The notes beneath the pieces were generated by a model. The model was not told the origin of the DNA, searched no databases, and worked only from the letters and a program-made list of their open reading frames with translations. The position numbers and the translations under genes are program-made. Shown in pieces: positions 9,118 to 16,880 of a stretch of 64,000 bases of DNA; positions within the stretch are counted from its first letter, which is position 1, and each line of letters opens with the position of its first letter. Source of the DNA: Paraburkholderia nodosa DSM 21604 (GTDB taxonomy: Bacteria; Pseudomonadota; Gammaproteobacteria; Burkholderiales; Burkholderiaceae); NCBI RefSeq assembly GCF_000519185.1, contig NZ_JAFA01000027.1:48533-112532 (forward strand), given 5' to 3'.

Positions 9118-12100
9118 ATGGCCCACTTCTCGTGTTTCCCCGGCGCTTCGGCCCTTTCCGACTTCCGTCAGACCCGCCTGCTCGAGACGCTTCAGCGTAT
9201 CGACGCCAACATCGTCGGCGTGTACGGCCAGTATCTGCATTTCGTCAATTCGGCCACGGAGCTCTCCGCTGACGACAGCGCGAAGATCGAAGCGCTGATG
9301 CACTACGGCGCGCCGTTCGCGGCATCGCAGGAGCGCGGCAGCGCGCTCACGTTCCTCGTCGTGCCGCGCTTCGGGACGGTGTCGCCGTGGGCGAGCAAGG
9401 CCACGGACATCGCGCACCATTGCGGCCTCGAGAAGGTGCGCCGCATCGAGCGCGGCGTCGAATACACCGTGGTGCTGAAGTCGGGCCTGCTCGGCGGCAA
9501 GAAGACGCTTTCGGTTGAGGCGCACGCCGCTGTCGCCGCGGCGCTGCACGATCGCATGACGGAAAGCGTGGCGCCTTCGCGCGACGCGGCGCTGCATCTG
9601 TTCGACGAACTGCCGGCCCGCCCGATGCAGACGGTCGACGTGCTCGGCCACGGCCGTGCGGCGCTGGAAACGGCCAACGGCGAACTGGGCCTCGCGCTCG
9701 CCGACGATGAAATCGACTACCTCGTCGAAAACTTCAAGAAGCTCGAGCGCAACCCGACCGACGTCGAGCTGATGATGTTCGCGCAGGCCAACAGCGAGCA
9801 CTGCCGCCACAAGATCTTCAACGCGAACTGGACGATCGACGGCCAGGATCAGGATATGTCGCTCTTCGCGATGATCCGCAACACCGAGAAGATCAGCCCG
9901 CAGGGCACGATCGTTGCGTACTCGGACAACTCGTCGATCATGGAAGGCGCGGTCGCGGAGCGCTGGTTCCCGCGTAAGAACAACGCCGACGGCACGCCTG
10001 GCGAACAGTACGGCCGCCACACCGAACTCACGCACACGCTGATGAAGGTGGAGACGCACAACCACCCCACGGCGATCTCGCCGTTCGCGGGCGCGGCAAC
10101 GGGCTCGGGCGGCGAAATCCGCGACGAAGGCGCGACGGGCCGCGGCGCGCGTCCGAAGGCCGGCCTCACGGGCTTCACGGTTTCGAACCTCGATCTGCCC
10201 GACGCGCGCGAAGCATGGGAAGACGCCCGCGATGCGGCCGTGCCGCTCGCGCTGCGCAACCCCGCCGACACGCGGGGCGCCTACGGCCGCCCGGACCGTA
10301 TCGCGTCGCCGCTGCAGATCATGATCGACGGCCCGCTCGGTGGCGCCGCGTTCAACAACGAATTCGGCCGGCCGAACCTCGGCGGCTATTTCCGTACCTA
10401 CGAGCAGAACGTGGCGGGCACCGTGCGCGGCTATCACAAGCCGATCATGATCGCGGGCGGCATCGGCAACATCAGCGCGCAGCACACGCACAAGCACGAC
10501 CTGCCGGCCGGCACGCTGCTGATCCAGATCGGCGGTCCGGGCATGCGCATCGGCATGGGCGGCGGCGCGGCCAGCTCGATGGCCACCGGCACCAACACCG
10601 CCGAACTCGACTTCGACTCAGTTCAGCGCGGCAACCCGGAAATCGAGCGTCGCGCGCAGGAAGTCATCAATTCGTGCTGGCAGCTGGGCGAGCGCAACCC
10701 GATCCTGAGCATTCACGACGTGGGCGCGGGCGGCCTTTCCAACGCGTTCCCGGAACTCGTCGACGGCGCGGACAAGGGCGCGCGCTTCGAGCTGCGCAAG
10801 GTGCAGCTCGAAGAGTCGGGTCTTTCGCCGCGCGAAATCTGGTCGAACGAATCGCAGGAACGCTACGTCCTCGCGATCGCACCCGCCGATCTGGCGGAGT
10901 TCCAGGCGATCTGCGAGCGTGAGCGCTGCCCGTTCGCCGTCGTGGGCGTCGCGACCGACGCGCGCGACCTGAAGCTCATCGACGCCGACGAGCAGGCGCT
11001 CGCGGCCAACGGCGGCCACCAGCCCGTCGACATGCCGATGGACATCCTGCTCGGCAAGCCCCCGCGCATGCACCGCAATGTCGAGCATGCGAGCATGCCG
11101 CTCGCGCCGGTCGAAGTCACGGGCGTCTCGCTCGACGAAGTCGCGAAGAGCGTGCTGCGCCACCCGAGCGTGGGCAGCAAGTCGTTCCTCATCACCATCG
11201 GCGACCGCTCGGTGGGCGGCACGACGGTGCGCGACCAGATGGTCGGCCCGTGGCAGGTGCCGGTGGCCGACTGCGCGATCACCGCGCTCGACTACGCCGG
11301 CTACAAGGGCGAAGCGATGACGATGGGCGAGCGCACGCCGCTCGCCGTGATCGATGCGCCCGCATCGGGCCGCATGGCCGTGGGCGAGGCGATCACCAAC
11401 ATCGCCAGCGCTCCGATCCTCTCGCTCGACAAGCTCAAGCTCTCCGCGAACTGGATGGCCGCGTGCGGTGCACCGGGCGAGGACGCCGCGCTGTACGACA
11501 CCGTGAAGGCGATCGGCATGGAGTTGTGCCCGGCGCTGGGCATCGGCATTCCGGTAGGCAAGGATTCGCTGTCCATGCGCACGAAGTGGAATGAGGAAGG
11601 CGTGGCAAAGGAAGTGGTCGCGCCGGTCTCGCTCATCATCTCGGCGTTCGCGCCGGTCGACGATGTGCGCCGCCATCTCACGCCGCAACTGCGCCGTGCC
11701 GACGAAGTGGGCGAATCGGTGCTGATCGCGATCGATCTGGGTCGCGGCAAGAACCGCATGGGCGGCAGCATTTTCGCGCAGGTCACGCAGCAGGTCGGCG
11801 ACGCGGTGCCCGACGTGGATAGCGCTGAAGACCTCAAGCAGTTCTTCACGGCCATCCAGCAACTGAACGCGAACGAGCAACTGCTCGCGTACCACGACCG
11901 CTCGGACGGCGGCCTGTGGGCGACGGTCTGCGAAATGGCCTTCGCGGGCCGCACGGGCGTGTCGCTGAACGTGGACATGCTCGCGCTCGACAGCGAGCAC
12001 GAGTCCGACTACGGCGACGCCAAGGACTGGGCGAAGCAAACGAGCGGCCGCCGCGAAGACCGCACGCTGCGCGCGCTCTTCTCCGAAGAACTCGGCGCCG

Positions 12101-13194
12101 TGATCCAGGTGCCCGCACAGCAGCGCGACGTCGTGATGGGCGTGCTGCGCCAGCACGGCCTCTCGGTCTGCTCGCACGTGATCGGCACGCTGAACCCGCG
12201 CGACTCGATCGAAATCTACCGTGACGCCAAGCGTATCTACGGAGCGCCTCGTGCGGAACTGCAACGCGTGTGGAGCGAAGTGAGCTGGCGCATTGCGCGT
12301 CTGCGCGACAACCCCGCGTGCGCCGATTCCGAATACGACGCGCTGCTCGACGCCGCCGATCCGGGCATGCAGCCGCATCTGACGTTCGATCCGGCCGAGG
12401 ACATCGCCGCGCCGTTCATCGGCAAGGGCGCGCGCCCGCGCGTGGCGATCCTGCGCGAGCAAGGCGTGAACTCGCACCTCGAAACCGCGTACGCGTTCGA
12501 CCGCGCCGGCTTCGACGCGCACGACGTCCATATGAGCGACCTGCTCGAAGGCCGCGCCACGCTCGCCGACTTCGCGGGCGCGGTGGCCTGCGGCGGCTTC
12601 TCGTACGGCGACGTGCTGGGCGCGGGCGAAGGCTGGGCCAAGACTATCCGCTTCAATGCGAAGCTCGCGGACATGTTCGCGGCGTTCTTCGCGCGCGAGG
12701 ACACGTTTGCGCTCGGCATCTGCAACGGCTGCCAGATGATGTCGAGCCTCGCCTCGATGATCCCGGGCGCCGAAGCCTGGCCGAAGTTCACGCGCAACAA
12801 GTCGGAGCAGTTCGAAGCGCGCTTCTCGCTGGTGGAAGTGCAGGGCTCGCCGTCGATCTTCTTCAGCGGCATGGACGGCTCGCGCATTCCGGTGGCGGTC
12901 GCGCACGGCGAAGGTTTCGCGGACTTCTCGCAGCAGGGCGACATCTCGAAGGTCGCGGTGGCGATGCGCTACGTCGACCATCGCGCCCAGGCGACCGAGG
13001 CCTACCCGTTCAATCCGAACGGCTCGCCGCAAGGCATCACCTCGGTCACGACGCCCGACGGCCGCTTCACGGTGCTGATGCCGCACACCGAGCGCGTGCA
13101 GCGCACGGTGACGATGAGCTGGCACCCCGAAGCCTGGGGCGAGGCAAGCCCGTGGATGCGTGCGTTCCAGAACGCGCGCAAGTGGGTGGGCTAA
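9118..13194 (+). CDS. purL: Phosphoribosylformylglycinamidine synthase (long PurL)
   Basis: Fourth step of purine synthesis: converts FGAR, glutamine and ATP to FGAM. The 1358-residue single chain is the gammaproteobacterial/betaproteobacterial type. An N-terminal PurS-like domain is followed by the synthetase core (NSEHCRHKIFN, VETHNHPTAISPFAGAATG) with a second half repeat. The C-terminal class I glutamine amidotransferase has nucleophile Cys in GICNGCQMM (about residue 1203) and the His/Glu pair in SWHPEAWGE. The ATG lacks a recognisable ribosome site. It is transcribed alone and ends at a hairpin terminator. Confidence 0.98.
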   Translation: MAHFSCFPGASALSDFRQTRLLETLQRIDANIVGVYGQYLHFVNSATELSADDSAKIEALMHYGAPFAASQERGSALTFLVVPRFGTVSPWASKATDIAHHCGLEKVRRIERGVEYTVVLKSGLLGGKKTLSVEAHAAVAAALHDRMTESVAPSRDAALHLFDELPARPMQTVDVLGHGRAALETANGELGLALADDEIDYLVENFKKLERNPTDVELMMFAQANSEHCRHKIFNANWTIDGQDQDMSLFAMIRNTEKISPQGTIVAYSDNSSIMEGAVAERWFPRKNNADGTPGEQYGRHTELTHTLMKVETHNHPTAISPFAGAATGSGGEIRDEGATGRGARPKAGLTGFTVSNLDLPDAREAWEDARDAAVPLALRNPADTRGAYGRPDRIASPLQIMIDGPLGGAAFNNEFGRPNLGGYFRTYEQNVAGTVRGYHKPIMIAGGIGNISAQHTHKHDLPAGTLLIQIGGPGMRIGMGGGAASSMATGTNTAELDFDSVQRGNPEIERRAQEVINSCWQLGERNPILSIHDVGAGGLSNAFPELVDGADKGARFELRKVQLEESGLSPREIWSNESQERYVLAIAPADLAEFQAICERERCPFAVVGVATDARDLKLIDADEQALAANGGHQPVDMPMDILLGKPPRMHRNVEHASMPLAPVEVTGVSLDEVAKSVLRHPSVGSKSFLITIGDRSVGGTTVRDQMVGPWQVPVADCAITALDYAGYKGEAMTMGERTPLAVIDAPASGRMAVGEAITNIASAPILSLDKLKLSANWMAACGAPGEDAALYDTVKAIGMELCPALGIGIPVGKDSLSMRTKWNEEGVAKEVVAPVSLIISAFAPVDDVRRHLTPQLRRADEVGESVLIAIDLGRGKNRMGGSIFAQVTQQVGDAVPDVDSAEDLKQFFTAIQQLNANEQLLAYHDRSDGGLWATVCEMAFAGRTGVSLNVDMLALDSEHESDYGDAKDWAKQTSGRREDRTLRALFSEELGAVIQVPAQQRDVVMGVLRQHGLSVCSHVIGTLNPRDSIEIYRDAKRIYGAPRAELQRVWSEVSWRIARLRDNPACADSEYDALLDAADPGMQPHLTFDPAEDIAAPFIGKGARPRVAILREQGVNSHLETAYAFDRAGFDAHDVHMSDLLEGRATLADFAGAVACGGFSYGDVLGAGEGWAKTIRFNAKLADMFAAFFAREDTFALGICNGCQMMSSLASMIPGAEAWPKFTRNKSEQFEARFSLVEVQGSPSIFFSGMDGSRIPVAVAHGEGFADFSQQGDISKVAVAMRYVDHRAQATEAYPFNPNGSPQGITSVTTPDGRFTVLMPHTERVQRTVTMSWHPEAWGEASPWMRAFQNARKWVG

Positions 13195-13258
13195 CGCGCC
13201 CGGCGAAGCACGCGGACGTTTGACGCCAGGGCACGCCAAAGGCAACTCGCCCCGGCGG

Positions 13259-13304
13259 AAAATCCCGGTCATGCCTCGATTGCGAGTGCGGGCCGGGGTT
13301 TTTG
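13259..13304 (+). terminator. purL terminator
   Basis: AAAATCCCGG pairs with CCGGGGTTTT (one T-G wobble), followed by more T residues. An inner CTCG/CGAG mini-hairpin lies within the loop. Confidence 0.6.
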
Positions 13305-13347
13305 TCTTTTGGGCGCCGATCGACGCGGCCTTGCGGCAAATAGCGGC

Positions 13348-13378
13348 GTTAATCACCGCATTTGTTGCGGTGATTAAC
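13348..13378. promoter_or_regulatory. Perfect 13-bp inverted repeat upstream of fic
   Basis: Arms GTTAATCACCGCA and TGCGGTGATTAAC flank the 5-base spacer TTTGT. It lies just before a candidate -35 box. It is a likely operator, because no T-tract follows and no gene ends close by. Confidence 0.65.
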
Positions 13379-13407
13379 TTGTGCATGCGGCGAATACGTC
13401 TCATAAT
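13379..13407 (+). promoter_or_regulatory. Candidate fic promoter giving a leaderless transcript
   Basis: TTGTGC at 13379-13384 and CATAAT at 13402-13407 are 17 bases apart. Transcription would then begin at about 13413-13415, on the fic ATG itself (13414). A second dyad, TGCGGCGA (13386-13393) and TCGCCGCA (13407-13414), overlaps the -10 region and the start codon. Confidence 0.45.
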
Positions 13408-13413
13408 CGCCGC

Positions 13414-14529
13414 ATGAATAGCGGCGAATACACCTATATCTGGCAAGCCGGCGACTGGCCTCAGTGGCGCTTCGATCTGACGGCGCTTGCCGAGCCCATG
13501 GCCGAGGTCAGCCGCGCCCAAGGCGTGCTGGTGGGCAGGCTGGCCGATGTCGGCCTGGCGCTGCGCGATCAGGCGAGCCTCGCAGCCCTGACGGAGGACG
13601 TGCTCAAGACCAGCGAGATCGAGGGAGAGCAACTCGACGTCGCCTCCGTGCGTTCGTCCATCGCGCGTCGAATGGGCGTGGACATCGGGGCGCTCGCGCC
13701 GGTGGACCGCCACGTGGAAGGCGTGGTGGAGATGGTGCTCGACGCGACCACCAACAGCCGCGCGCCGGTTACGCGCGAGCGCCTGTTTGGCTGGCACGCC
13801 GCGCTATTTCCTACGGGCTACGCGGGCCTGTCGCGGATCAACGTCGGTGCATGGCGCGACGATGCGAGCGGGCCCATGCAGGTGATCTCGGGGCCGATCG
13901 GCCGTCAACGCGTGCATTTCGAGGCGCCGCCCGCGAACCGGCTGGAAGCCGAAACGCGGGGCTTTCTCGACTGGCTCAACGGCCCGGCGCAAGCGCCGCC
14001 GCTGATCAAGGCCGCTCTCGGCCACTTGTGGTTCGTCACGCTGCACCCGTTCGACGACGGCAACGGCCGCGTGGCAAGGGCCATCGGCGACTTGCTGCTC
14101 GCGCGCGCGGACGGCAGTGCGCAGCGCTTTTACAGCCTCTCCGCGCAGATTCAGCGGGAGCGCAAAGGCTATTACGACATTCTCGAGCGCACGCAGCGCG
14201 GCTCGATGGATGTCACGCTGTGGCTCGCCTGGTTCTTCGACGCGCTGCATCGCGCCGTCGATCAGGCGCAAATCACGCTGGACGCCGTGCTCGCCAAGGC
14301 GCGCTTCTGGCGCGAGTGGGCCACGACGCCGTTCAACGAGCGCCAGGTCAAGCTCCTGAACCGCTTGCTCGACGGCTTCGACGGCAAGCTCACGAGCGGC
14401 AAATGGGCGGCCATCGCCAAATGCTCGTCCGATACGGCGTTACGCGACATCAACGACCTGGTGACGCGCGGCGTGCTGCGCAAGGCGGAGGGGGGCGGGC
14501 GCAGCACGAGCTACGAGCTCAACGCGTAG
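13414..14529 (+). CDS. Fic-family protein AMP-transferase with N-terminal DUF4172-like domain and C-terminal winged helix
   Basis: Enzyme that transfers AMP (or a related group) to protein hydroxyls. Of its 371 residues, the N-terminal part begins YIWQAGDWPQW, typical of DUF4172 Fic proteins. A class-II inhibitory helix TSEIEG is at residues 66-71, and the complete Fic motif HPFDDGNGRVAR begins at His211. The last 60 residues (KWAAIAKCSSDTALRDIND, then a GGGRSTSYEL hairpin) look like a winged helix-turn-helix. It is predicted to be autoinhibited and perhaps DNA-binding, with the palindromes upstream as candidate sites. There is no separate antitoxin gene next to it. The target is unknown. Confidence 0.9.
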   Translation: MNSGEYTYIWQAGDWPQWRFDLTALAEPMAEVSRAQGVLVGRLADVGLALRDQASLAALTEDVLKTSEIEGEQLDVASVRSSIARRMGVDIGALAPVDRHVEGVVEMVLDATTNSRAPVTRERLFGWHAALFPTGYAGLSRINVGAWRDDASGPMQVISGPIGRQRVHFEAPPANRLEAETRGFLDWLNGPAQAPPLIKAALGHLWFVTLHPFDDGNGRVARAIGDLLLARADGSAQRFYSLSAQIQRERKGYYDILERTQRGSMDVTLWLAWFFDALHRAVDQAQITLDAVLAKARFWREWATTPFNERQVKLLNRLLDGFDGKLTSGKWAAIAKCSSDTALRDINDLVTRGVLRKAEGGGRSTSYELNA

Positions 14530-14537
14530 CCGCAAAC

Positions 14538-14572
14538 AAAAACCCCGCGCCTTCGAAGGTCGCGGGGTTTTT
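14538..14572. terminator. Bidirectional terminator between fic and the parvulin gene
   Basis: The stem ACCCCGCG / CGCGGGGT has a CTTCGAAG inner palindrome, an A-tract to the left and a T-tract to the right. It serves fic from the left and the parvulin operon from the right. Confidence 0.88.
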
Positions 14573-14620
14573 AGAGCAGCGAAAGCGGCAAATGCGCGGC
14601 AAACGAGCCGCCATGCAGCC

Positions 14621-15400
14621 TTACTGAATCTTCGCTTGCTTGCGCAGATTCTCTTCGAACGCCTGCAGCTTTTCCTGCTGGATCTGCTGGACGATCTGCG
14701 GGCGCACCTGTTCGAGCGGCGGCGGCGTGACCGGGCGGATGTCGTCCACGCGGATGATGTGCCAGCCGAACTGCGTGTGCACCGGCGTATCGGTCATCTG
14801 GCCTTTCTGGAGATGCGTGGCCGCGGTCGCGAATTCCGGCACATAAGCCTTCGGATCGGACCAGTCGAGGTCGCCGCCGTTCTTGGCCGAGCCCGGGTCC
14901 TTCGAGTACTGCTTCGCGAGGTCTTCGAAGCTGGCGCCAGCCTTGATCTTCGCGATCAGGTCCTTGGCCTGCTGCTCGTTGTCCACGAGGATGTGGTGCA
15001 GGTGGTATTCGCTGCCGCCCGCATCCTTGGTCAACTGGTCGTAGCGCGCCTTGACTTCGGCGTCGCTCGGCTGGTTGTTCTTCACGAAGTTCTGAATCAG
15101 CGCGCGCAGCACGACGGTCTGCTGGGCCACGGCGATTTGCGCCTTCACATCGGGGTTGTTCGGAATGCCTTCGCGAATGGCTTCCTGCATGAGGATTTCG
15201 CGGTTCACGAGTTCTTCGCGTACCGCCATTTGCAGTTGCGGCGAATCCTGCTGGCCTTGTTGGACAAGCTGCTGGACCAGCGCATCGGCGCGCGCTTTGG
15301 GAATCGGCGTGCCGTTCACGACGGCGATGTTCTGCGCAAAGGCGGGAGCCGCCGCGCACGCAGCCAGCAACACCCAAAGATGGGTTTTCTTCAAGGTCAT
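14621..15400 (-). CDS. Periplasmic parvulin-type peptidyl-prolyl cis-trans isomerase
   Basis: Folding enzyme of the PrsA/SurA group. A Sec signal peptide ends APAFAQ near residue 23, followed by a SurA_N-like helical region. A rotamase domain spans about residues 130-228 (YHLHHILVDNEQQAK, then FGWHIIRVDDIRP), and a short C-terminal helix follows. At 259 residues it matches the small Burkholderia parvulins that accompany bolA. It is the last gene of the selO-msrB-yciB-bolA cluster, with 69 bp after bolA. It is distinct from ppiD at the left end of the window. Confidence 0.92.
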   Translation of the reverse strand: MTLKKTHLWVLLAACAAAPAFAQNIAVVNGTPIPKARADALVQQLVQQGQQDSPQLQMAVREELVNREILMQEAIREGIPNNPDVKAQIAVAQQTVVLRALIQNFVKNNQPSDAEVKARYDQLTKDAGGSEYHLHHILVDNEQQAKDLIAKIKAGASFEDLAKQYSKDPGSAKNGGDLDWSDPKAYVPEFATAATHLQKGQMTDTPVHTQFGWHIIRVDDIRPVTPPPLEQVRPQIVQQIQQEKLQAFEENLRKQAKIQ

Positions 15401-15469
15401 CGGAAAGTCCTAACGGGGCGAACCAAAATGGCGAACAAAAGGATCAAGCAGGTCGAAATCCAACGTGGG

Positions 15470-15778
15470 CTACCGGGGCAGCGCCGCGGCTTCTTCGGGC
15501 GTGAGCGCCGTGATCGCGAGTGCGTGGATGCCGCGCTGCATGGCCTCGGCCAGCGCATCATACACCATGCGATGCCTTGCCACGCGGGCTTTCCCCGCGA
15601 ATGCGCCCGCAACGATCGTGACATGATAGTGACCGCCGGCAGCGGCGCCCGCGTGTCCGGCGTGCTGCGCGCTGTCGTCGCGCACGTCGATGGAAACGGG
15701 GGCGAGCGCCGCGGTCAGGCGCGTTTCGATGAGCGCCATACGCTCGGCGGGGCTGGCGTTGAGAAAGACGTCGCTCAT
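15470..15778 (-). CDS. bolA: BolA-family protein
   Basis: A 102-residue BolA/IbaG-like protein. Family members pair with monothiol glutaredoxins in iron-sulfur trafficking or act in envelope stress. The core is visible: a helix (ERMALIETRLTAAL), then HYHVTIVAGAFAGK, RHRMVYDALAEAM and a C-terminal HALAITALTPEEA. The start was chosen at the ATG at 15778, which overlaps the yciB stop codon by four bases (ATGA), indicating translational coupling. A His/Gly/Ala-rich stretch at residues 39-50 is an insertion-like loop. Confidence 0.9.
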   Translation of the reverse strand: MSDVFLNASPAERMALIETRLTAALAPVSIDVRDDSAQHAGHAGAAAGGHYHVTIVAGAFAGKARVARHRMVYDALAEAMQRGIHALAITALTPEEAAALPR

Positions 15779-16308
15779 TCTTCTTCCTTCATGTAACGCG
15801 AAAGCCACAGGCTCTGGCCGACGATGAACACCACGAGGATGCCGGTCGCGCCGAACAGCTTGAAGTCGACCCACGCGTCGGTGGAAAAGTGAAACGCCAC
15901 GAAGAGATTGAGAATGCCGAGCAGCGCGAAGAAGATCGACCAGACGAAGTTCAGTTGCGTCCAGATGCGCGACGGCAGGGTGATCTGCTTGCCCATCATC
16001 GCTTCGATGAGGTTCTTGCCGAATGCCACTTGCGAAACGAGCAGCACGACCGAGAACGCCCAGTAGAGCACGGTGGGTTTCCACTTGATGAAGGTCTCGT
16101 CGTGCAGCATCAGCGTGGCGCCGCCGAACACGACGACGATGCCGAGCGAAAGCCACAGCATCGGGTCGACCTTGCGGTGACGGAATGCGACCCACGCGAT
16201 CTGCACGAGCGTAGCTCCAATCGCCACGGCCGTAGCCGTAAAGATGCCCCACAGCTTGAAGGCGACGAAAAAGAGGATGATCGGGAACAGATCAAACAGG
16301 AATTTCAT
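15775..16308 (-). CDS. yciB: YciB-type septation protein A (inner membrane)
   Basis: Polytopic inner-membrane protein linked to septation and envelope integrity. It has 177 residues and about five hydrophobic segments, beginning MKFLFDLFPIILFFVAFKLW as is typical. The motif WTQLNFVWSIFFALLGILNL and a Trp-rich C-terminal half are characteristic. An upstream in-frame ATG would add 33 polar residues and is not favoured. It is translationally coupled to bolA. In E. coli yciB lies beside yciA and yciC, so this context differs. Confidence 0.92.
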   Translation of the reverse strand: MKFLFDLFPIILFFVAFKLWGIFTATAVAIGATLVQIAWVAFRHRKVDPMLWLSLGIVVVFGGATLMLHDETFIKWKPTVLYWAFSVVLLVSQVAFGKNLIEAMMGKQITLPSRIWTQLNFVWSIFFALLGILNLFVAFHFSTDAWVDFKLFGATGILVVFIVGQSLWLSRYMKEEE

Positions 16309-16410
16309 TATCGGCCTGAGAGTTGACGAATTGAGCCCGGCAAAAGAGGGCACGACGCTGTCAAGGCCGCATTGCGCCCCGCGCTGGGCGCGGGGCTGCC
16401 TTGCCAACGT

Positions 16411-16830
16411 TCACTTGGGCTCGAATTGTAGCGCAGCCGAATTGATGCAATACCGAAGGCCCGTCGGGGCCGGACCATCCTCGAACACGTGGCCGAGGTG
16501 CGCGCCACAGTTCTTGCAGCGCACCTCGATGCGCAGCATGCCGTGCGCGCGGTCGGTTTTCTCCTCGATCACCTCGCCGTTGATCGGGCGGAAGTAGCTC
16601 GGCCAGCCACAGCCCGCGTCGAATTTCGTGTCGGACTCGAAGAGCGGCGTGCCGCAACACACACAGTCATAGACACCCCGATCGAAGTGGTCCCAGTACT
16701 TGCCCGTGAACGCGCGCTCGGTCGCGGCGTGGCGTGTGACCTGATACTGCGCGTCGTCGAGCTGCTCCCGCCATTGCTCGTCGGCTTTGTAGCCCGGGTA
16801 GGCGGTGGAGTTATGGTCGTCCTGGCTCAT
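16411..16830 (-). CDS. msrB: Peptide-methionine (R)-S-oxide reductase MsrB
   Basis: Reduces methionine-R-sulfoxide in oxidised proteins. At 139 residues it has both zinc CxxC pairs (CVCC and CKNC) and the catalytic Cys in RYCINSAALQF. GHVFEDGPAPTG also matches the family. The start at 16830 (MSQDDH) is preceded by the purine-rich stretch AGGAACC. It lies 50 bp after selO on the same strand, so both redox genes probably share one transcript. Confidence 0.95.
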   Translation of the reverse strand: MSQDDHNSTAYPGYKADEQWREQLDDAQYQVTRHAATERAFTGKYWDHFDRGVYDCVCCGTPLFESDTKFDAGCGWPSYFRPINGEVIEEKTDRAHGMLRIEVRCKNCGAHLGHVFEDGPAPTGLRYCINSAALQFEPK

Positions 16831-16880
16831 GTTGGGTTCCTGTCGGGTGGGAAACAAGGATCACGTAGATGGGGGCGCGC

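Noticed and set aside
10618..13797. A 1059-codon minus-strand frame opposite purL and fic
   Set aside because: It is fully antisense to purL, with the composition typical of shadow frames in high-GC DNA.
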